Below, piece by piece: positions 1 through 8,823 of a stretch of 64,000 bases of DNA. The notes below the pieces were generated by a model. That model was not told the origin of the DNA and searched no databases. It was given only the letters and a program-made list of their open reading frames with translations. Position 1 is the first letter of the stretch; each line of letters opens with the position of its first letter. The position numbers were made by a program, and so were the translations under genes. Source of the stretch: a virus; the IMG/VR virus record IMGVR_UViG_3300025168_014097, positions 17,686-81,685 of that record; one strand, written 5' to 3'.

Positions 1-691
1 AATACGCCTTGATCGCGTCATCTATATGATTATAGGTTCTAACAGAATTTAAGTTTCCATGTCGTACTTCATATATTCCATTTTTCTCTCCTTTTGCGAT
101 TTGACGTGCAAACGATGATACTGCAAATTCTTTTCCTCTTCTAGCTCCTTCATGACTAAACATTCGAGTAGTTATAATTTTCATTCCAAACGCTTTGTGA
201 TAATATTGAGACATTAAATCATGTCCTACTTTCGATATTGAATATGGATTAGCTGGTCGAATTGGATTATTTTCAGTTATTGGAATTTCATGTGGTTCTG
301 GATTACCATATACCTCACTTGTAGACACACTTATTATAACCGGATCCATTTCATTTGATTTTATTGATTCTAATAAATGAGTTGTTCCCAATACATTTGT
401 ATGCAATGTTACAATTGGATTTTTGAAGCTAGATTCTGGAAAACTTTGAGCTGCAAAGTGAAATACTTTATCCGGTTTGGATAGCTTAATCGCTCTATCA
501 ATACTAGCATAATCCATTAAATCGCCTCCATAAAGTACAACTCTCGGATTGTCGATTAGATGCTCTATATTTGTAGTATCTTCCATCCATCTTTTAAACC
601 CATAAATTTGATCATCTGTGTGTTCCAGAATATAGTCTGCCATATGGCTACCTACAAATCCTGTAATGCCTGTGATAAATATTTTACTCAT
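1..691 (-). CDS. NDP-sugar 4,6-dehydratase, GDP-mannose dehydratase type (partial, C-terminus off window)
   Basis: Short-chain dehydrogenase of the sugar-nucleotide epimerase/dehydratase family; the likely reaction is NAD-dependent conversion of GDP-mannose to GDP-4-keto-6-deoxymannose. About 230 residues are present; the 3' end lies beyond base 1. Seen directly: Rossmann motif TGITGFVGSH at residues 7-16, FHFAAQSF, the STSEVYG strand, a YSISK catalytic Tyr/Lys pair, and TRMFSHEGARRG, which is characteristic of GDP-mannose dehydratases. The start is the ATG at 691, giving MSKIFITG. It is the last gene of the sugar island in this window and overlaps the end of the epimerase gene upstream by a few bases. 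An RmlB-type dTDP-glucose dehydratase is the main alternative. Confidence 0.85.
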   Translation of the reverse strand, partial: MSKIFITGITGFVGSHMADYILEHTDDQIYGFKRWMEDTTNIEHLIDNPRVVLYGGDLMDYASIDRAIKLSKPDKVFHFAAQSFPESSFKNPIVTLHTNVLGTTHLLESIKSNEMDPVIISVSTSEVYGNPEPHEIPITENNPIRPANPYSISKVGHDLMSQYYHKAFGMKIITTRMFSHEGARRGKEFAVSSFARQIAKGEKNGIYEVRHGNLNSVRTYNHIDDAIKAY

Positions 692-1166
692 TTTTATCTC
701 TTCCCCATAGAATTGGATTATTATGTGGCCATTTGAAATTCCACGATGGATCATTCCAATGTACAACAAATTGATTTTCTATATCATTATAAGAACCCTC
801 AAACGCTTGCTTGTAATGGAACGTGCATGTATCACTTAATACAAAATGACCATTTGCACAACCTGGAGGAACCAATACTTGTTTTCTATTAGCATCTGAT
901 AATACAAACCATTCTGATTCACCGTAGGTTTCTGACTCCTTACGACAATCAGCTACAACTAGATAGAATTCACCCTGCACACAATTGATCAGCTTCCATG
1001 TTTTATCATCACCGTGTAATCCTCGCAGTACATCTTTTTTAGAATGTGAAAACTTATCCAATCTCCAATTCAAATCTGGATAATCATCACTGGTCCACGT
1101 TGTGTATATGTCTCCACGAAAGTCTTCATGATGAGTTGGATTAAAAGTTTTTAGATCTTGAATCAT
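684..1166 (-). CDS. dTDP-4-dehydrorhamnose 3,5-epimerase-like cupin (RmlC family)
   Basis: About 160 residues, close to but shorter than typical RmlC (about 180). The family epimerises 4-keto-6-deoxy sugar nucleotides. Seen: an early RGDIYTTW segment, the RGLHGD motif carrying the expected catalytic His, GEFYLVVADCR in the core beta barrel, and PPGCANGHFVLSD. I chose the ATG at 1166, which forms an ATGA overlap with the stop of the preceding epimerase gene; a longer reading to 1202 would add 12 residues unlike the family. Together with the flanking dehydratase and reductase it suggests a 6-deoxysugar pathway. Substrate nucleotide (GDP or dTDP) is not decidable from sequence. Confidence 0.82.
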   Translation of the reverse strand: MIQDLKTFNPTHHEDFRGDIYTTWTSDDYPDLNWRLDKFSHSKKDVLRGLHGDDKTWKLINCVQGEFYLVVADCRKESETYGESEWFVLSDANRKQVLVPPGCANGHFVLSDTCTFHYKQAFEGSYNDIENQFVVHWNDPSWNFKWPHNNPILWGRDKNE

Positions 1167-2071
1167 GCAACTACCTCTTCTGATACATTCTCCAGATACC
1201 ACTCAATGGTTTTACGGACACCTTCTTCAAAACTAGTTTGTGGTGTGAATCCATATTTTTTTGCTCGACTTGTATCTAATACTCTTCTCATATCACCTTC
1301 TGGTTTTTCTGGCGAATATTCAATAGTTCTATCAAAATAATTAGCTACTATTTCAGCCACAGCTTTGATTGATATACCATGTCCGCTAGCTAAGTTTACT
1401 GGTTCAGTAACTTTATTTTCTACCATATGAATCATTCCCTGAGCTACATCTTCTGAATAGATTAAATCTCTAACGGGTGCGCCAGTTCCCCAAACGTTTA
1501 GTATTTCATTCAAATGTCCTTTCTTAATTAAAGATGGAACAACCATTGAATGCTCACCAAAATTATCATGCGGTCCATATACATTTGCAGGTCTTACTAT
1601 TGATACTTTATTCCAATCGTTTTCAATTGCATATGCTTGTGCTTGCAATTCACCCATTCTCTTTGCCCAAGCTGGGAATGTATCATTTTTTGTAGGAAAT
1701 GTTTTCCACACATCATCTTCGGTTAATACTTCAGCTTGCTCATATACTCCAACAGAACTTGTATACAAATACCATTCTACTCCTGCATCTTTAGCAGCTT
1801 CCATCATATTAGTGTTAAACTGTAACATTGGTACAAAGTATCTTGCTGGTTTTTCTACAGCTGTTTGTGGACTACCTTTGATACCTGCTAGATGCATTAC
1901 GATATCCATTCCTTTACATATTTCTTGACATACACATCTTTCTCTTAGATCTGTTGGTAGGTCTGTTGGATATACACGTGCACCTTTTTCTTGTAACATT
2001 TTTACTAATGATTTTCCAATCATTCCGTTAGCACCCGTTACTAATATTTTTTTATCTTTTAAATTTATCAT
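1163..2071 (-). CDS. NAD-dependent epimerase/reductase, GDP-L-fucose synthase-like
   Basis: A 302-residue extended SDR enzyme. Seen: TGANGMIGKSL near residue 13 for NAD(P) binding, MHLAGIKG, YLYTSSVGVY, the IVRPANVYGPHDNF segment, and VWGTGAPVRDLIYSEDVAQ, a pattern common to GDP-fucose synthase and UDP-sugar epimerases. Odd point: at the canonical YxxxK site the sequence reads PAWAKRMGE, so the Tyr position is Pro while the Lys is kept. Either the Tyr role is taken by another residue or the chemistry differs. It sits between a methyltransferase gene and the RmlC-like gene. Assignment to the fold is firm; the exact reaction is inferred from neighbours. Confidence 0.8.
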   Translation of the reverse strand: MINLKDKKILVTGANGMIGKSLVKMLQEKGARVYPTDLPTDLRERCVCQEICKGMDIVMHLAGIKGSPQTAVEKPARYFVPMLQFNTNMMEAAKDAGVEWYLYTSSVGVYEQAEVLTEDDVWKTFPTKNDTFPAWAKRMGELQAQAYAIENDWNKVSIVRPANVYGPHDNFGEHSMVVPSLIKKGHLNEILNVWGTGAPVRDLIYSEDVAQGMIHMVENKVTEPVNLASGHGISIKAVAEIVANYFDRTIEYSPEKPEGDMRRVLDTSRAKKYGFTPQTSFEEGVRKTIEWYLENVSEEVVA

Positions 2072-2075
2072 ATCT

Positions 2076-2858
2076 TTACTCTACTACAAAATAAGAAACT
2101 CTTGATGCAAATTTATATCGTTTCAATGTTATATTATTCAATCCAAAAACTTCCATTAATGCTAATGTTTCACCTGGTGAATCTGGATCATTTAATTCAT
2201 CAAAAGCCACTACACTACCTTTTGTAAGTCGTGGTCTGATTGCTTCCAAACACTCCTTGGTAGGTTTATATAAATCAAAATCAAAATATGCTAATGATAT
2301 GATAGTCTCTGTATTGTCTTCTAGGTATTTATGTATTGTTTTAGTTGCATCACCTTTTACTAATTCAAATTTCTTAATATGTGATAAAGGATTATCATCC
2401 TCAATATTCTGGACTACTTTGGATAAGTATTTATCATAGTCATCTGTAAGTGCTAATCCTCCTTCAACCATCAGAGATGATTCGCCATCTTCTGGTGTAA
2501 TTTCTGGAAACCCTTCGAAGGTGTCAAATGCTACTATCTTTTTATGTCTATTGAAAGGTTCGTATATACCACGGAGGGCTGCAAATAATGCTGCATTGTG
2601 TCCCCATCTAGTCCCAAGATCCATCACAATACCATGTACATCAATTTGTTTTTGATATATGTGATTCATAAATAAAATCCTAGATAGATTTTTTGAATTT
2701 AAAAATAATCCTAGATTTGGTAGTACTTGTTCTTTCGGTATCGGACATTCTCTCAATAATTCGTATAATTCGAGTCGTTTCTTTGTTTCTAATTTATTCT
2801 CATACTCACCATAAAAAGGGTCTTGGCCGTTTGCATGCTTTGTGTTGTTGTCAGTCAT
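2076..2858 (-). CDS. TylF/MycF-like SAM-dependent O-methyltransferase
   Basis: 260 residues resembling macrocin-O-methyltransferase family proteins, which methylate sugar hydroxyls. Seen: the SAM-binding strand DLGTRWGHNAALFAAL, FDTFEGFPEI, a FDFDLYKPTKECLEAI segment matching the family's metal/catalytic region, and GSVVAFDELND. A strong ribosome site (AAAGGAG) precedes the ATG. The neighbours are sugar-nucleotide enzymes, so a sugar methyl ether is the likely product. Family confidence is good; acceptor unknown. Confidence 0.82.
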   Translation of the reverse strand: MTDNNTKHANGQDPFYGEYENKLETKKRLELYELLRECPIPKEQVLPNLGLFLNSKNLSRILFMNHIYQKQIDVHGIVMDLGTRWGHNAALFAALRGIYEPFNRHKKIVAFDTFEGFPEITPEDGESSLMVEGGLALTDDYDKYLSKVVQNIEDDNPLSHIKKFELVKGDATKTIHKYLEDNTETIISLAYFDFDLYKPTKECLEAIRPRLTKGSVVAFDELNDPDSPGETLALMEVFGLNNITLKRYKFASRVSYFVVE

Positions 2859-2877
2859 TTTTATTCTCCTTTATTGT

Positions 2878-3981
2878 TTATTTTTCCCAAACTAGTGCTG
2901 GGATTTCTTTGTTCCATCCAAAAGCTATTACCCAAGCCCAAAATCTTAACCTACCTTCGATCAAATCAAATTGAGTATCGTTTACACGCTTGAGCCTGAT
3001 AGGCTTTAGGAATATTCCTTGTTCTATTTCTTCTGATAATTCTATTGGGGATGGCGTCATTCCCATTGCATTTTCTTTTGCTTCTTCTATTGTTTGATAT
3101 ACTTTACGATTGTAGTCATTAGAAACTCTAATCTGCTTTGTATCTATATTTCTTGTCGGTGTTACCAACTGTACTGACATTGATTCATAATCATGGTCTG
3201 TTAATTCTATATCAGCTGATTTTGCATTTTCCAATGCACGTGATGGTTTTGACGTATTTGGGATTACTATTACGTTTGGATCTTGTATCAACCACCTTAA
3301 AACTATTTGTCCTGGAGTACATTTATATTTCTCTGAAAGAGCATTTAGATATTCTGATTGGTATGATCCATTTGCCAACTTTCCTTGTGCTAATGGACTA
3401 TATGCGATGAGCTTGATATCATTATTTTCACAGAAGGGTAATATGTCCTTCTCTACTGACCGTTCAAAAAAATTATATTCTGCTTGTATGCAAGCTAAGT
3501 GATGACCTTCAGAAGTTAATGCAGTAACCGCATCTTGTGCTTCTGATAGTAGAAAATTACTGACACCTACATGTCTAACCTTCCCTTCCTTTACTAAAGT
3601 ATTCATTGCTCTCATCGTTTCACTAATTGGGAAATTTGGATTTGGCCAATGTACTTGGAATAGATCGATTCGGTCTGTTTGCAATCTTATAAGACTATCT
3701 TCAGCTGATTTTATAACACCTTCGTATGTAGTATCGTTTGGAGATACTTTACTTGCTAAAAATACTTTTTCTCTACCTATTTTTTTCAATGCAGATCCCA
3801 ATAAAGTTTCAGATAATCCATCTCCATATACTGGTGCAGTATCTATAAAATTTACACCATTATCTACAAAGCATGATAGTGTTAGGTCTAGATTCTTTCC
3901 ATCTTCCTTATCTGGTAGGTGGAATCCAGTACCAAAACCTATTGCAGAGACGCTATCCGATCCTAAGTTACGATAAATCAT
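2878..3981 (-). CDS. Aldo/keto reductase fused to a C-terminal ParB-like domain
   Basis: 367 residues in two parts. Residues 1 to about 272 are a (beta/alpha)8 aldo/keto reductase: GFGTGFHLP, DTAPVYGDG (Asp and Tyr of the tetrad), ASKVSP (Lys), QVHWPNP (His), and IPNTSKPSRALENAKS for NADPH. Residues about 273-367 read like a ParB/sulfiredoxin-type N-terminal domain: a run of polar residues, a helix ending in SEEIEQG, then FLKPIRLKRV, FDLIEGRLRFWAW (the GxRRxxA-like site) and NKEIPALVWE. I know the two families separately; their fusion here is a direct reading, and its purpose is unknown. The gene overlaps the transketolase gene upstream by one base. Confidence 0.82.
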   Translation of the reverse strand: MIYRNLGSDSVSAIGFGTGFHLPDKEDGKNLDLTLSCFVDNGVNFIDTAPVYGDGLSETLLGSALKKIGREKVFLASKVSPNDTTYEGVIKSAEDSLIRLQTDRIDLFQVHWPNPNFPISETMRAMNTLVKEGKVRHVGVSNFLLSEAQDAVTALTSEGHHLACIQAEYNFFERSVEKDILPFCENNDIKLIAYSPLAQGKLANGSYQSEYLNALSEKYKCTPGQIVLRWLIQDPNVIVIPNTSKPSRALENAKSADIELTDHDYESMSVQLVTPTRNIDTKQIRVSNDYNRKVYQTIEEAKENAMGMTPSPIELSEEIEQGIFLKPIRLKRVNDTQFDLIEGRLRFWAWVIAFGWNKEIPALVWEK

Positions 3982-4874
3982 TATATATCTCTAATCTTAG
4001 TAATTATTGAATCAACATCTATTCCATATTTTTGATGTAGCCATTTTCTATCTCCATACTCAAAATATTGTTTATCTTCCAATGCTATCCTTTTCAGTTT
4101 AATAGAGAGGTTATTGTCTGTGATGAACTCGCTGATTGCACTACCAATTCCACCAGTTATTGAATTTTCTTCAATGGTGATAATTTGTCGAGCGTGATAT
4201 ATTAATTGTTCTAAATTATTTGGTAATGGACTTATTCTAATTAAATCTATCAATCCATACTTTAATTCCTTTGCAACTTCTAATGCTACATGAGTCATGT
4301 ATCCAGTACTTATAATAACTGTATCATCAAATTCGCGTATTTCATTTGCAGCTTCACATCCATCCGTATACAATTCTGGGAATGTTCCTTTATCAATTCT
4401 TACATAAGCTGGTGATGAATTGTTATAAACTTTTTGTGCACAATCTTTAGCTGACTCAGCATCGGATGGGTTAAAAATTTTCATCTCAGGCATTACTCTC
4501 ATAACACCTATATCATGTATTGCATGATGAGTTGGTCCATCTTTGGAAAATGACAATCCTGCTCCACATCCTATTATAGTAACATCTAAATTCATACTAC
4601 ATATATTTGCTTTTATATGCTCATAACACCTCATTGTAATGAACGGAATTATAGAATACACGAATACTTTTTTTCCAGCTAACGCTAACCCAGTTGCTAT
4701 TAATACCATGTTTTGTTCTTGTACACCCACATTTATGAATTGGTCTGGAAAATCTTTTTTATATTTTCTAATACTGAACGCATCTGCATCCGCCGTTATG
4801 AATACTACGTTTTTATCTTTTGCTGCAATATCATATATTTCGTCGAAGAAAGCATCTCTAATATCTATACCCAT
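3981..4874 (-). CDS. Transketolase C-terminal subunit-like (TPP pyrimidine-binding half)
   Basis: 297 residues matching the second half of split transketolases and DXPS-like enzymes. Seen: FINVGVQEQNMVLIATGLAL with the catalytic Glu (VQEQ) that activates thiamine diphosphate, SFSKDGPTHHAIHDIGVMR, and a C-terminal transketolase domain around IITIEENSITGGIGSAI. The partner half is the upstream gene, overlapping by 10 bases. Split transketolases are known in cell-surface polysaccharide clusters, which fits this location. Start at 4874 begins MGIDIRDAF. The sugar substrate cannot be read. Confidence 0.87.
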   Translation of the reverse strand: MGIDIRDAFFDEIYDIAAKDKNVVFITADADAFSIRKYKKDFPDQFINVGVQEQNMVLIATGLALAGKKVFVYSIIPFITMRCYEHIKANICSMNLDVTIIGCGAGLSFSKDGPTHHAIHDIGVMRVMPEMKIFNPSDAESAKDCAQKVYNNSSPAYVRIDKGTFPELYTDGCEAANEIREFDDTVIISTGYMTHVALEVAKELKYGLIDLIRISPLPNNLEQLIYHARQIITIEENSITGGIGSAISEFITDNNLSIKLKRIALEDKQYFEYGDRKWLHQKYGIDVDSIITKIRDI

Positions 4875-5686
4875 TTTAGAATCTCCTCTTTTAATTCTAC
4901 TTCAGCTAAATCAAATTCTTCATCTGTTGGAACAGAGTGGTGCCATTTTATTCCAGATTCCATAAATGAAACTCCTTTTCCTTTTACGGTGTCTGCTATA
5001 ATAACTGTTGGTTTATTTATTTTTAGATATCGGTGTTCTAAGCCATGACATATTGAATCGTGATTATGGCCGTCTATTGTTTCAACATTCCAACCACAAG
5101 CTGTAAATTTTTCTTCAAGATTATCATTTTCGATAAAATCTGTAACGGATAGTCTATTTCTATCAACAATCACAGTCAAGTTAGTTACATTTTTCTGAGC
5201 TGCAAACATGACGGACTCCCAAATGGATCCTTCTTCACATTCTCCATCTCCCACTAAAGAATACATGTGTTGATCTGGTTTTGCCATAGCTAATCCAGTT
5301 GCAATTCCAATCGCATGTCCGAGTGATCCAGTGTTTGTTTCTACTCCTGGTATATTAAAGTCTAATTGTCCACCATAAATACTACCATCAATTCCATACA
5401 TTGCTATTTCAGATTTAGATATGATTCCAAGATCAGCTAAGATTGCATATATTCCCAAACACGCGTGTCCTTTACCTACTATTAATCTATCCCTATCTTC
5501 CCAATCTGGATCGTTAACTCTGTAGCAAAATGCACTTGGTCCGTAGTACAAAGCTACTAATATATCCATACAAGAATATATTCCTCCAAAATGTCCGAGT
5601 CGAGCTTGTTTTATCATTTCCAAAACTTTTAATCTCATCTCAGCTGATTTTTTCTGCAAACTTCCTGTTGGATATAAATTATCCAT
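4865..5686 (-). CDS. Transketolase N-terminal subunit-like (TPP diphosphate-binding half)
   Basis: 273 residues covering the first domain of transketolase. Seen: ARLGHFGGIYSCMDILVAL, GKGHACLGIYA, TGSLGHAIGIATGLA, and the thiamine-diphosphate motif VGDGECEEGSIWE continuing to VIVDRNRLS (GDG-x-N pattern). It is complete for a split subunit. With the downstream half it should form an alpha2beta2 enzyme that moves a two-carbon ketol unit. The stop of the upstream acetolactate-synthase-like gene overlaps its start by one base, implying translational coupling. Confidence 0.88.
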   Translation of the reverse strand: MDNLYPTGSLQKKSAEMRLKVLEMIKQARLGHFGGIYSCMDILVALYYGPSAFCYRVNDPDWEDRDRLIVGKGHACLGIYAILADLGIISKSEIAMYGIDGSIYGGQLDFNIPGVETNTGSLGHAIGIATGLAMAKPDQHMYSLVGDGECEEGSIWESVMFAAQKNVTNLTVIVDRNRLSVTDFIENDNLEEKFTACGWNVETIDGHNHDSICHGLEHRYLKINKPTVIIADTVKGKGVSFMESGIKWHHSVPTDEEFDLAEVELKEEILKWV

Positions 5687-7341
5687 TATACATTTCCTCC
5701 AAAAGGTTCTATAATTTTTTGATTACAGTCACAAACAACTTCTACCAACATAGGTGTATTAGTTGAAAATATTTTTTTAAGATCCGATTCAATATTATTA
5801 TAATCTTCAATAATATAAAATGGCAACTCAAACGCTGCAGCTACTTTTTTAAAATTCAATACCGTATCATCATCTGTATATCTAGCACCAGTCATATCAT
5901 CTTGCGATTTTCGGATAGATGCGTATCCACCGTTATTTATTACAAATGTTTTTATGTTTAGATTGTTATACGATATAGTTCGCAACTCTTGTATATTCAA
6001 TTCAATTGAACCATCTCCTACAATAGTAATTACCTGAGAGTCTGGTTGAGTTGCGCTAGCTCCTATGGATAAAGGTACTGCTAATCCCATACTATAAAAA
6101 GCTCCAGAAGTTAAATCTCGCTGTCCTTGTTTTAGTTTAAGTGTTTGAGATACTGCATAATTAGAACTTCCCGCATCACTAACAAATACTGCATTTTCAG
6201 CTGCATACTTACTTACAGTTTGTAAAAAACGGTATGAGTTTATTGGATTTCCTATCTGCTCTGTAGTTACAATTGGATTGGATGTTTGATATTCTTTACA
6301 TGTATCTAACCATCCACTATATCGATTCCACTCAGTGGTTTTTTCAATCTCTGAATTCAGCTCAGTCATAAATAATTTCAAATCAACTTGTAATGGAATA
6401 TCAACTTTAAGACCTGGTTTTTTCATTTCAGTTTTATCAATATTTACCATTATTAGTTTTTTCACAGATTCAAAATAATTATACTCCGGACCTGCCTGTG
6501 CATGGGTTAGACTAGTTCCTAGAGCTAATACTAAATCACATTCCTTCATAATTTTAGATGATGATAAATTTCCTCTTATACCACCCATTCCAAAATAACA
6601 CTCATCTTCATCTGTTAGAATATCATTAGCTAATCTTGCAGATATTGCTGGAATTCTCAATTCGTTCAGTAAGAATCTTAACTCGTCAATACTATCAGAT
6701 GTTCTGACTCCTTGTCCAAATACAACCAAAGGTTTTTTACACTTACGCAGTTCAGTCAATACTTTTCCTATATTAATTTTTTTGCTTTTATGTTGATGTG
6801 GTTTAAATCCTTTTAAATTAGAGATATTGATTTCTTGTGATTGTACATCGAATGGAATATCTAACCAAACTGGTCCTGGTCTTCCTGTCGTTGCTTCGTG
6901 AATAGCTTTTTCTAAATGAAATCGAATATCATTTGGATCATCAACACGAACTGCATATTTTGTTATATTTTTTACATTGTCAATAATATTGAATCCTTGA
7001 ATACCAAATGTTCTAGCTTTATCTGATAACTGTTTAGTTCCTACTTGTCCTGATATTACGAGTACTGGTGCTGAGTCCACCCACGCTTCCGCTACACCAC
7101 TAATTGCATTCGTTCCACCAGGTCCGGTTGTTGCTATAACAACTCCTACATCATTCAAAAGTTTAGAATATGCAGAAGCCATTCCAACAGCTGCAGCTTC
7201 GTGTCTTGCACAAATATATCTCATACCTTTTTGATGAGCAAATGCATCATCTAAGTATATAGAACCAGTACCCGAAAGCATGAATACATTCTTTACTCCA
7301 TGATTATTTAAGAATTCAGCTATAAATTCTGATGCATTCAC
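5686..7341 (-). CDS. Thiamine-diphosphate enzyme, acetolactate synthase-like
   Basis: 551 residues, the normal length for the acetohydroxyacid synthase/pyruvate decarboxylase group. Seen: VKNVFMLSGTGSIYL, CARHEAAAVGMASAYSK (the activating Glu), ATTGPGGTNAISGVAEAW, a central domain with LVVFGQGVR, and the C-terminal TPP motif VGDGSIELNIQELRTI running to VINNGGYASIRK. In the sugar-cluster setting a possible role is adding a two-carbon branch to a keto sugar, as described for YerE-type enzymes; branched-chain amino acid synthesis is the textbook alternative. No regulatory small subunit is nearby. Confidence 0.87.
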   Translation of the reverse strand: MNASEFIAEFLNNHGVKNVFMLSGTGSIYLDDAFAHQKGMRYICARHEAAAVGMASAYSKLLNDVGVVIATTGPGGTNAISGVAEAWVDSAPVLVISGQVGTKQLSDKARTFGIQGFNIIDNVKNITKYAVRVDDPNDIRFHLEKAIHEATTGRPGPVWLDIPFDVQSQEINISNLKGFKPHQHKSKKINIGKVLTELRKCKKPLVVFGQGVRTSDSIDELRFLLNELRIPAISARLANDILTDEDECYFGMGGIRGNLSSSKIMKECDLVLALGTSLTHAQAGPEYNYFESVKKLIMVNIDKTEMKKPGLKVDIPLQVDLKLFMTELNSEIEKTTEWNRYSGWLDTCKEYQTSNPIVTTEQIGNPINSYRFLQTVSKYAAENAVFVSDAGSSNYAVSQTLKLKQGQRDLTSGAFYSMGLAVPLSIGASATQPDSQVITIVGDGSIELNIQELRTISYNNLNIKTFVINNGGYASIRKSQDDMTGARYTDDDTVLNFKKVAAAFELPFYIIEDYNNIESDLKKIFSTNTPMLVEVVCDCNQKIIEPFGGNV

Positions 7342-8270
7342 TATTGGTCTCCTTTTGAAGTTCTTGGCGTCACACTATGTTTTGGCTCTGCTTTATTTTC
7401 TACTCTATCAGCTTCATATTTCCACTTCGAATCACCTAATAACTTTTCTAATTCATCTTCCTTGATTTCATAGAAATTTTCTGATGCTGGGAAAACTCCA
7501 CCTCTTACCTCATCTCTATATTGTTCTAACGATGATTTAATTAACTGTCCTGCTTCACAATATCTCTTTACAAATTTAGATTTAAAGTCCCAGAATAATC
7601 CTATTAAGTCATGCATGATTACCAATTGACCATCTACTTCATCACCTGCTCCAATACCGTAAACTGGTATATCCAATTCTTTAGCTATCATTGCAGCTGG
7701 TTCTTTTGGCATTGCTTCTAACAATAATGCTGAGCATCCTGCTTCTTGTAAAGCTATAGCTTGATTAAGTACAAGTTCAGCTTGGTCAGCTGTTTTACCT
7801 TGCACTCTATATCCACCCATTTTTGCTCTCGTATGAGGAGTCAATCCTAAATGACTCATAACCATAATCCCAGAATCGCATATAGCTTTAATTCTTTCTA
7901 CCATTGCTCCTTCCACTTTAACCATATCCATTCCCGCTTTTATAAATCTACCAGCGTTTTCTACTGCGCTTTCATTTGATATTTGATATGACATGTAAGG
8001 CATATCACCTATTAAAAATGCATCACTAGCACCTCTTGATACAGACTCTGCTGCTGATATCATTTGATCCATAGTTACTGGGATTGTTGTTTTATGACCT
8101 AATGTAGTCATCCCCAACGAATCACCAACTAGAATTACATCTACTCCTGCTCCATCTGCAATATATGCTTGTGGATAATCGTAAGCTGTTACAGCTACAG
8201 TTTTAATTCCTTCTCTTTTGTGCTTTCTCAACTTAATAATAGTTGTTTTTGTTTTGCTATCTGCTGCCAT
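7341..8270 (-). CDS. panB: 3-methyl-2-oxobutanoate hydroxymethyltransferase-like (PanB)
   Basis: 309 residues; about 265 is usual, the extra being a charged C-terminal tail. The family transfers a hydroxymethyl group from methylene-tetrahydrofolate to 2-oxoisovalerate, making ketopantoate. Residues matching the active site are intact: TAYDYPQA, VGDSLGM (Asp), IGDMPYMSY (Asp), VKVEGA (Lys, Glu), MSHLGLTP, LLLEAMPKEP (catalytic Glu) and YGIGAGDEVDGQLVIMHD. It sits between two TPP-enzyme genes, overlapping the acetolactate-synthase-like gene by one base. Because no other pantothenate gene is visible, I infer a role in the island's own product, but coenzyme A support of the host is possible. Confidence 0.9.
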   Translation of the reverse strand: MAADSKTKTTIIKLRKHKREGIKTVAVTAYDYPQAYIADGAGVDVILVGDSLGMTTLGHKTTIPVTMDQMISAAESVSRGASDAFLIGDMPYMSYQISNESAVENAGRFIKAGMDMVKVEGAMVERIKAICDSGIMVMSHLGLTPHTRAKMGGYRVQGKTADQAELVLNQAIALQEAGCSALLLEAMPKEPAAMIAKELDIPVYGIGAGDEVDGQLVIMHDLIGLFWDFKSKFVKRYCEAGQLIKSSLEQYRDEVRGGVFPASENFYEIKEDELEKLLGDSKWKYEADRVENKAEPKHSVTPRTSKGDQ

Positions 8271-8282
8271 GTTATTTCTCCT

Positions 8283-8813
8283 TTATTTATCGTTATAATG
8301 ATCACCATACTCTATTAGTAATGTCGATCCTTTCCTTTCATATGCCTTTTCAAATTCAGACACAATTTCTTTTGGTTCGTTTAATAGTACTATTTTTATT
8401 TCACCCAATATAGATTGCAATGCTTCTGTATAATCTATAGTGTGTTGGACGCCTCCGTTCAATGGAGTCGTAGACCCAATTGAAGTTCTTATGATTACTT
8501 TTGGTTTCCAATTATTCTCAGTCATTATTTGAAATTTATCTAAATGATTTACTAATTGATCCATTGCTCTCATTAGGAAATCAAACCGTGGATAGCAACT
8601 AATTGGCGTTAAACCTTCCAATGCCATACCAGTTGCTATACCCATTTGTACTTCTTCAAATACTGGCATTTCCAGTCTTTTATCTTCTGATACTGTACTT
8701 AATGTATTAAATATAGCATTGCCACTATACGATACTGATTGACCTAAAAAAATCGTATCATCTTTTTCAGCTAGCCATTCCATTGCTTTAATTATTTCGT
8801 CTTTATATTTCAT
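8283..8813 (-). CDS. 2-oxoacid dehydrogenase E1 beta-like protein (short)
   Basis: About 176 residues, roughly half of a normal E1 beta (about 325), corresponding to its pyrimidine-binding domain. Seen: IFLGQSVSYSGNAIF, MPVFEEVQMGIATGMAL with the catalytic Glu (FEE), SCYPRFDFLMRAMDQLVNH and a GGVQHTIDY segment. I chose the ATG at 8813, with AGGAGAG five bases upstream; the reading frame stays open to 8873 but the extra residues overlap the partner gene. Works with the E1 alpha-like gene just upstream. The transketolase-C-type lipoyl-interacting domain is missing, so it is probably not a true pyruvate dehydrogenase. Confidence 0.8.
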   Translation of the reverse strand: MKYKDEIIKAMEWLAEKDDTIFLGQSVSYSGNAIFNTLSTVSEDKRLEMPVFEEVQMGIATGMALEGLTPISCYPRFDFLMRAMDQLVNHLDKFQIMTENNWKPKVIIRTSIGSTTPLNGGVQHTIDYTEALQSILGEIKIVLLNEPKEIVSEFEKAYERKGSTLLIEYGDHYNDK

Positions 8814-8823
8814 AACATCTCTC

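Noticed and set aside
684-1202. Longer start at 1202 for the RmlC-like protein
   Set aside because: The extra 12 residues overlap the preceding gene by 40 bases; the ATG at 1166 gives the usual ATGA coupling and a family-like N-terminus.
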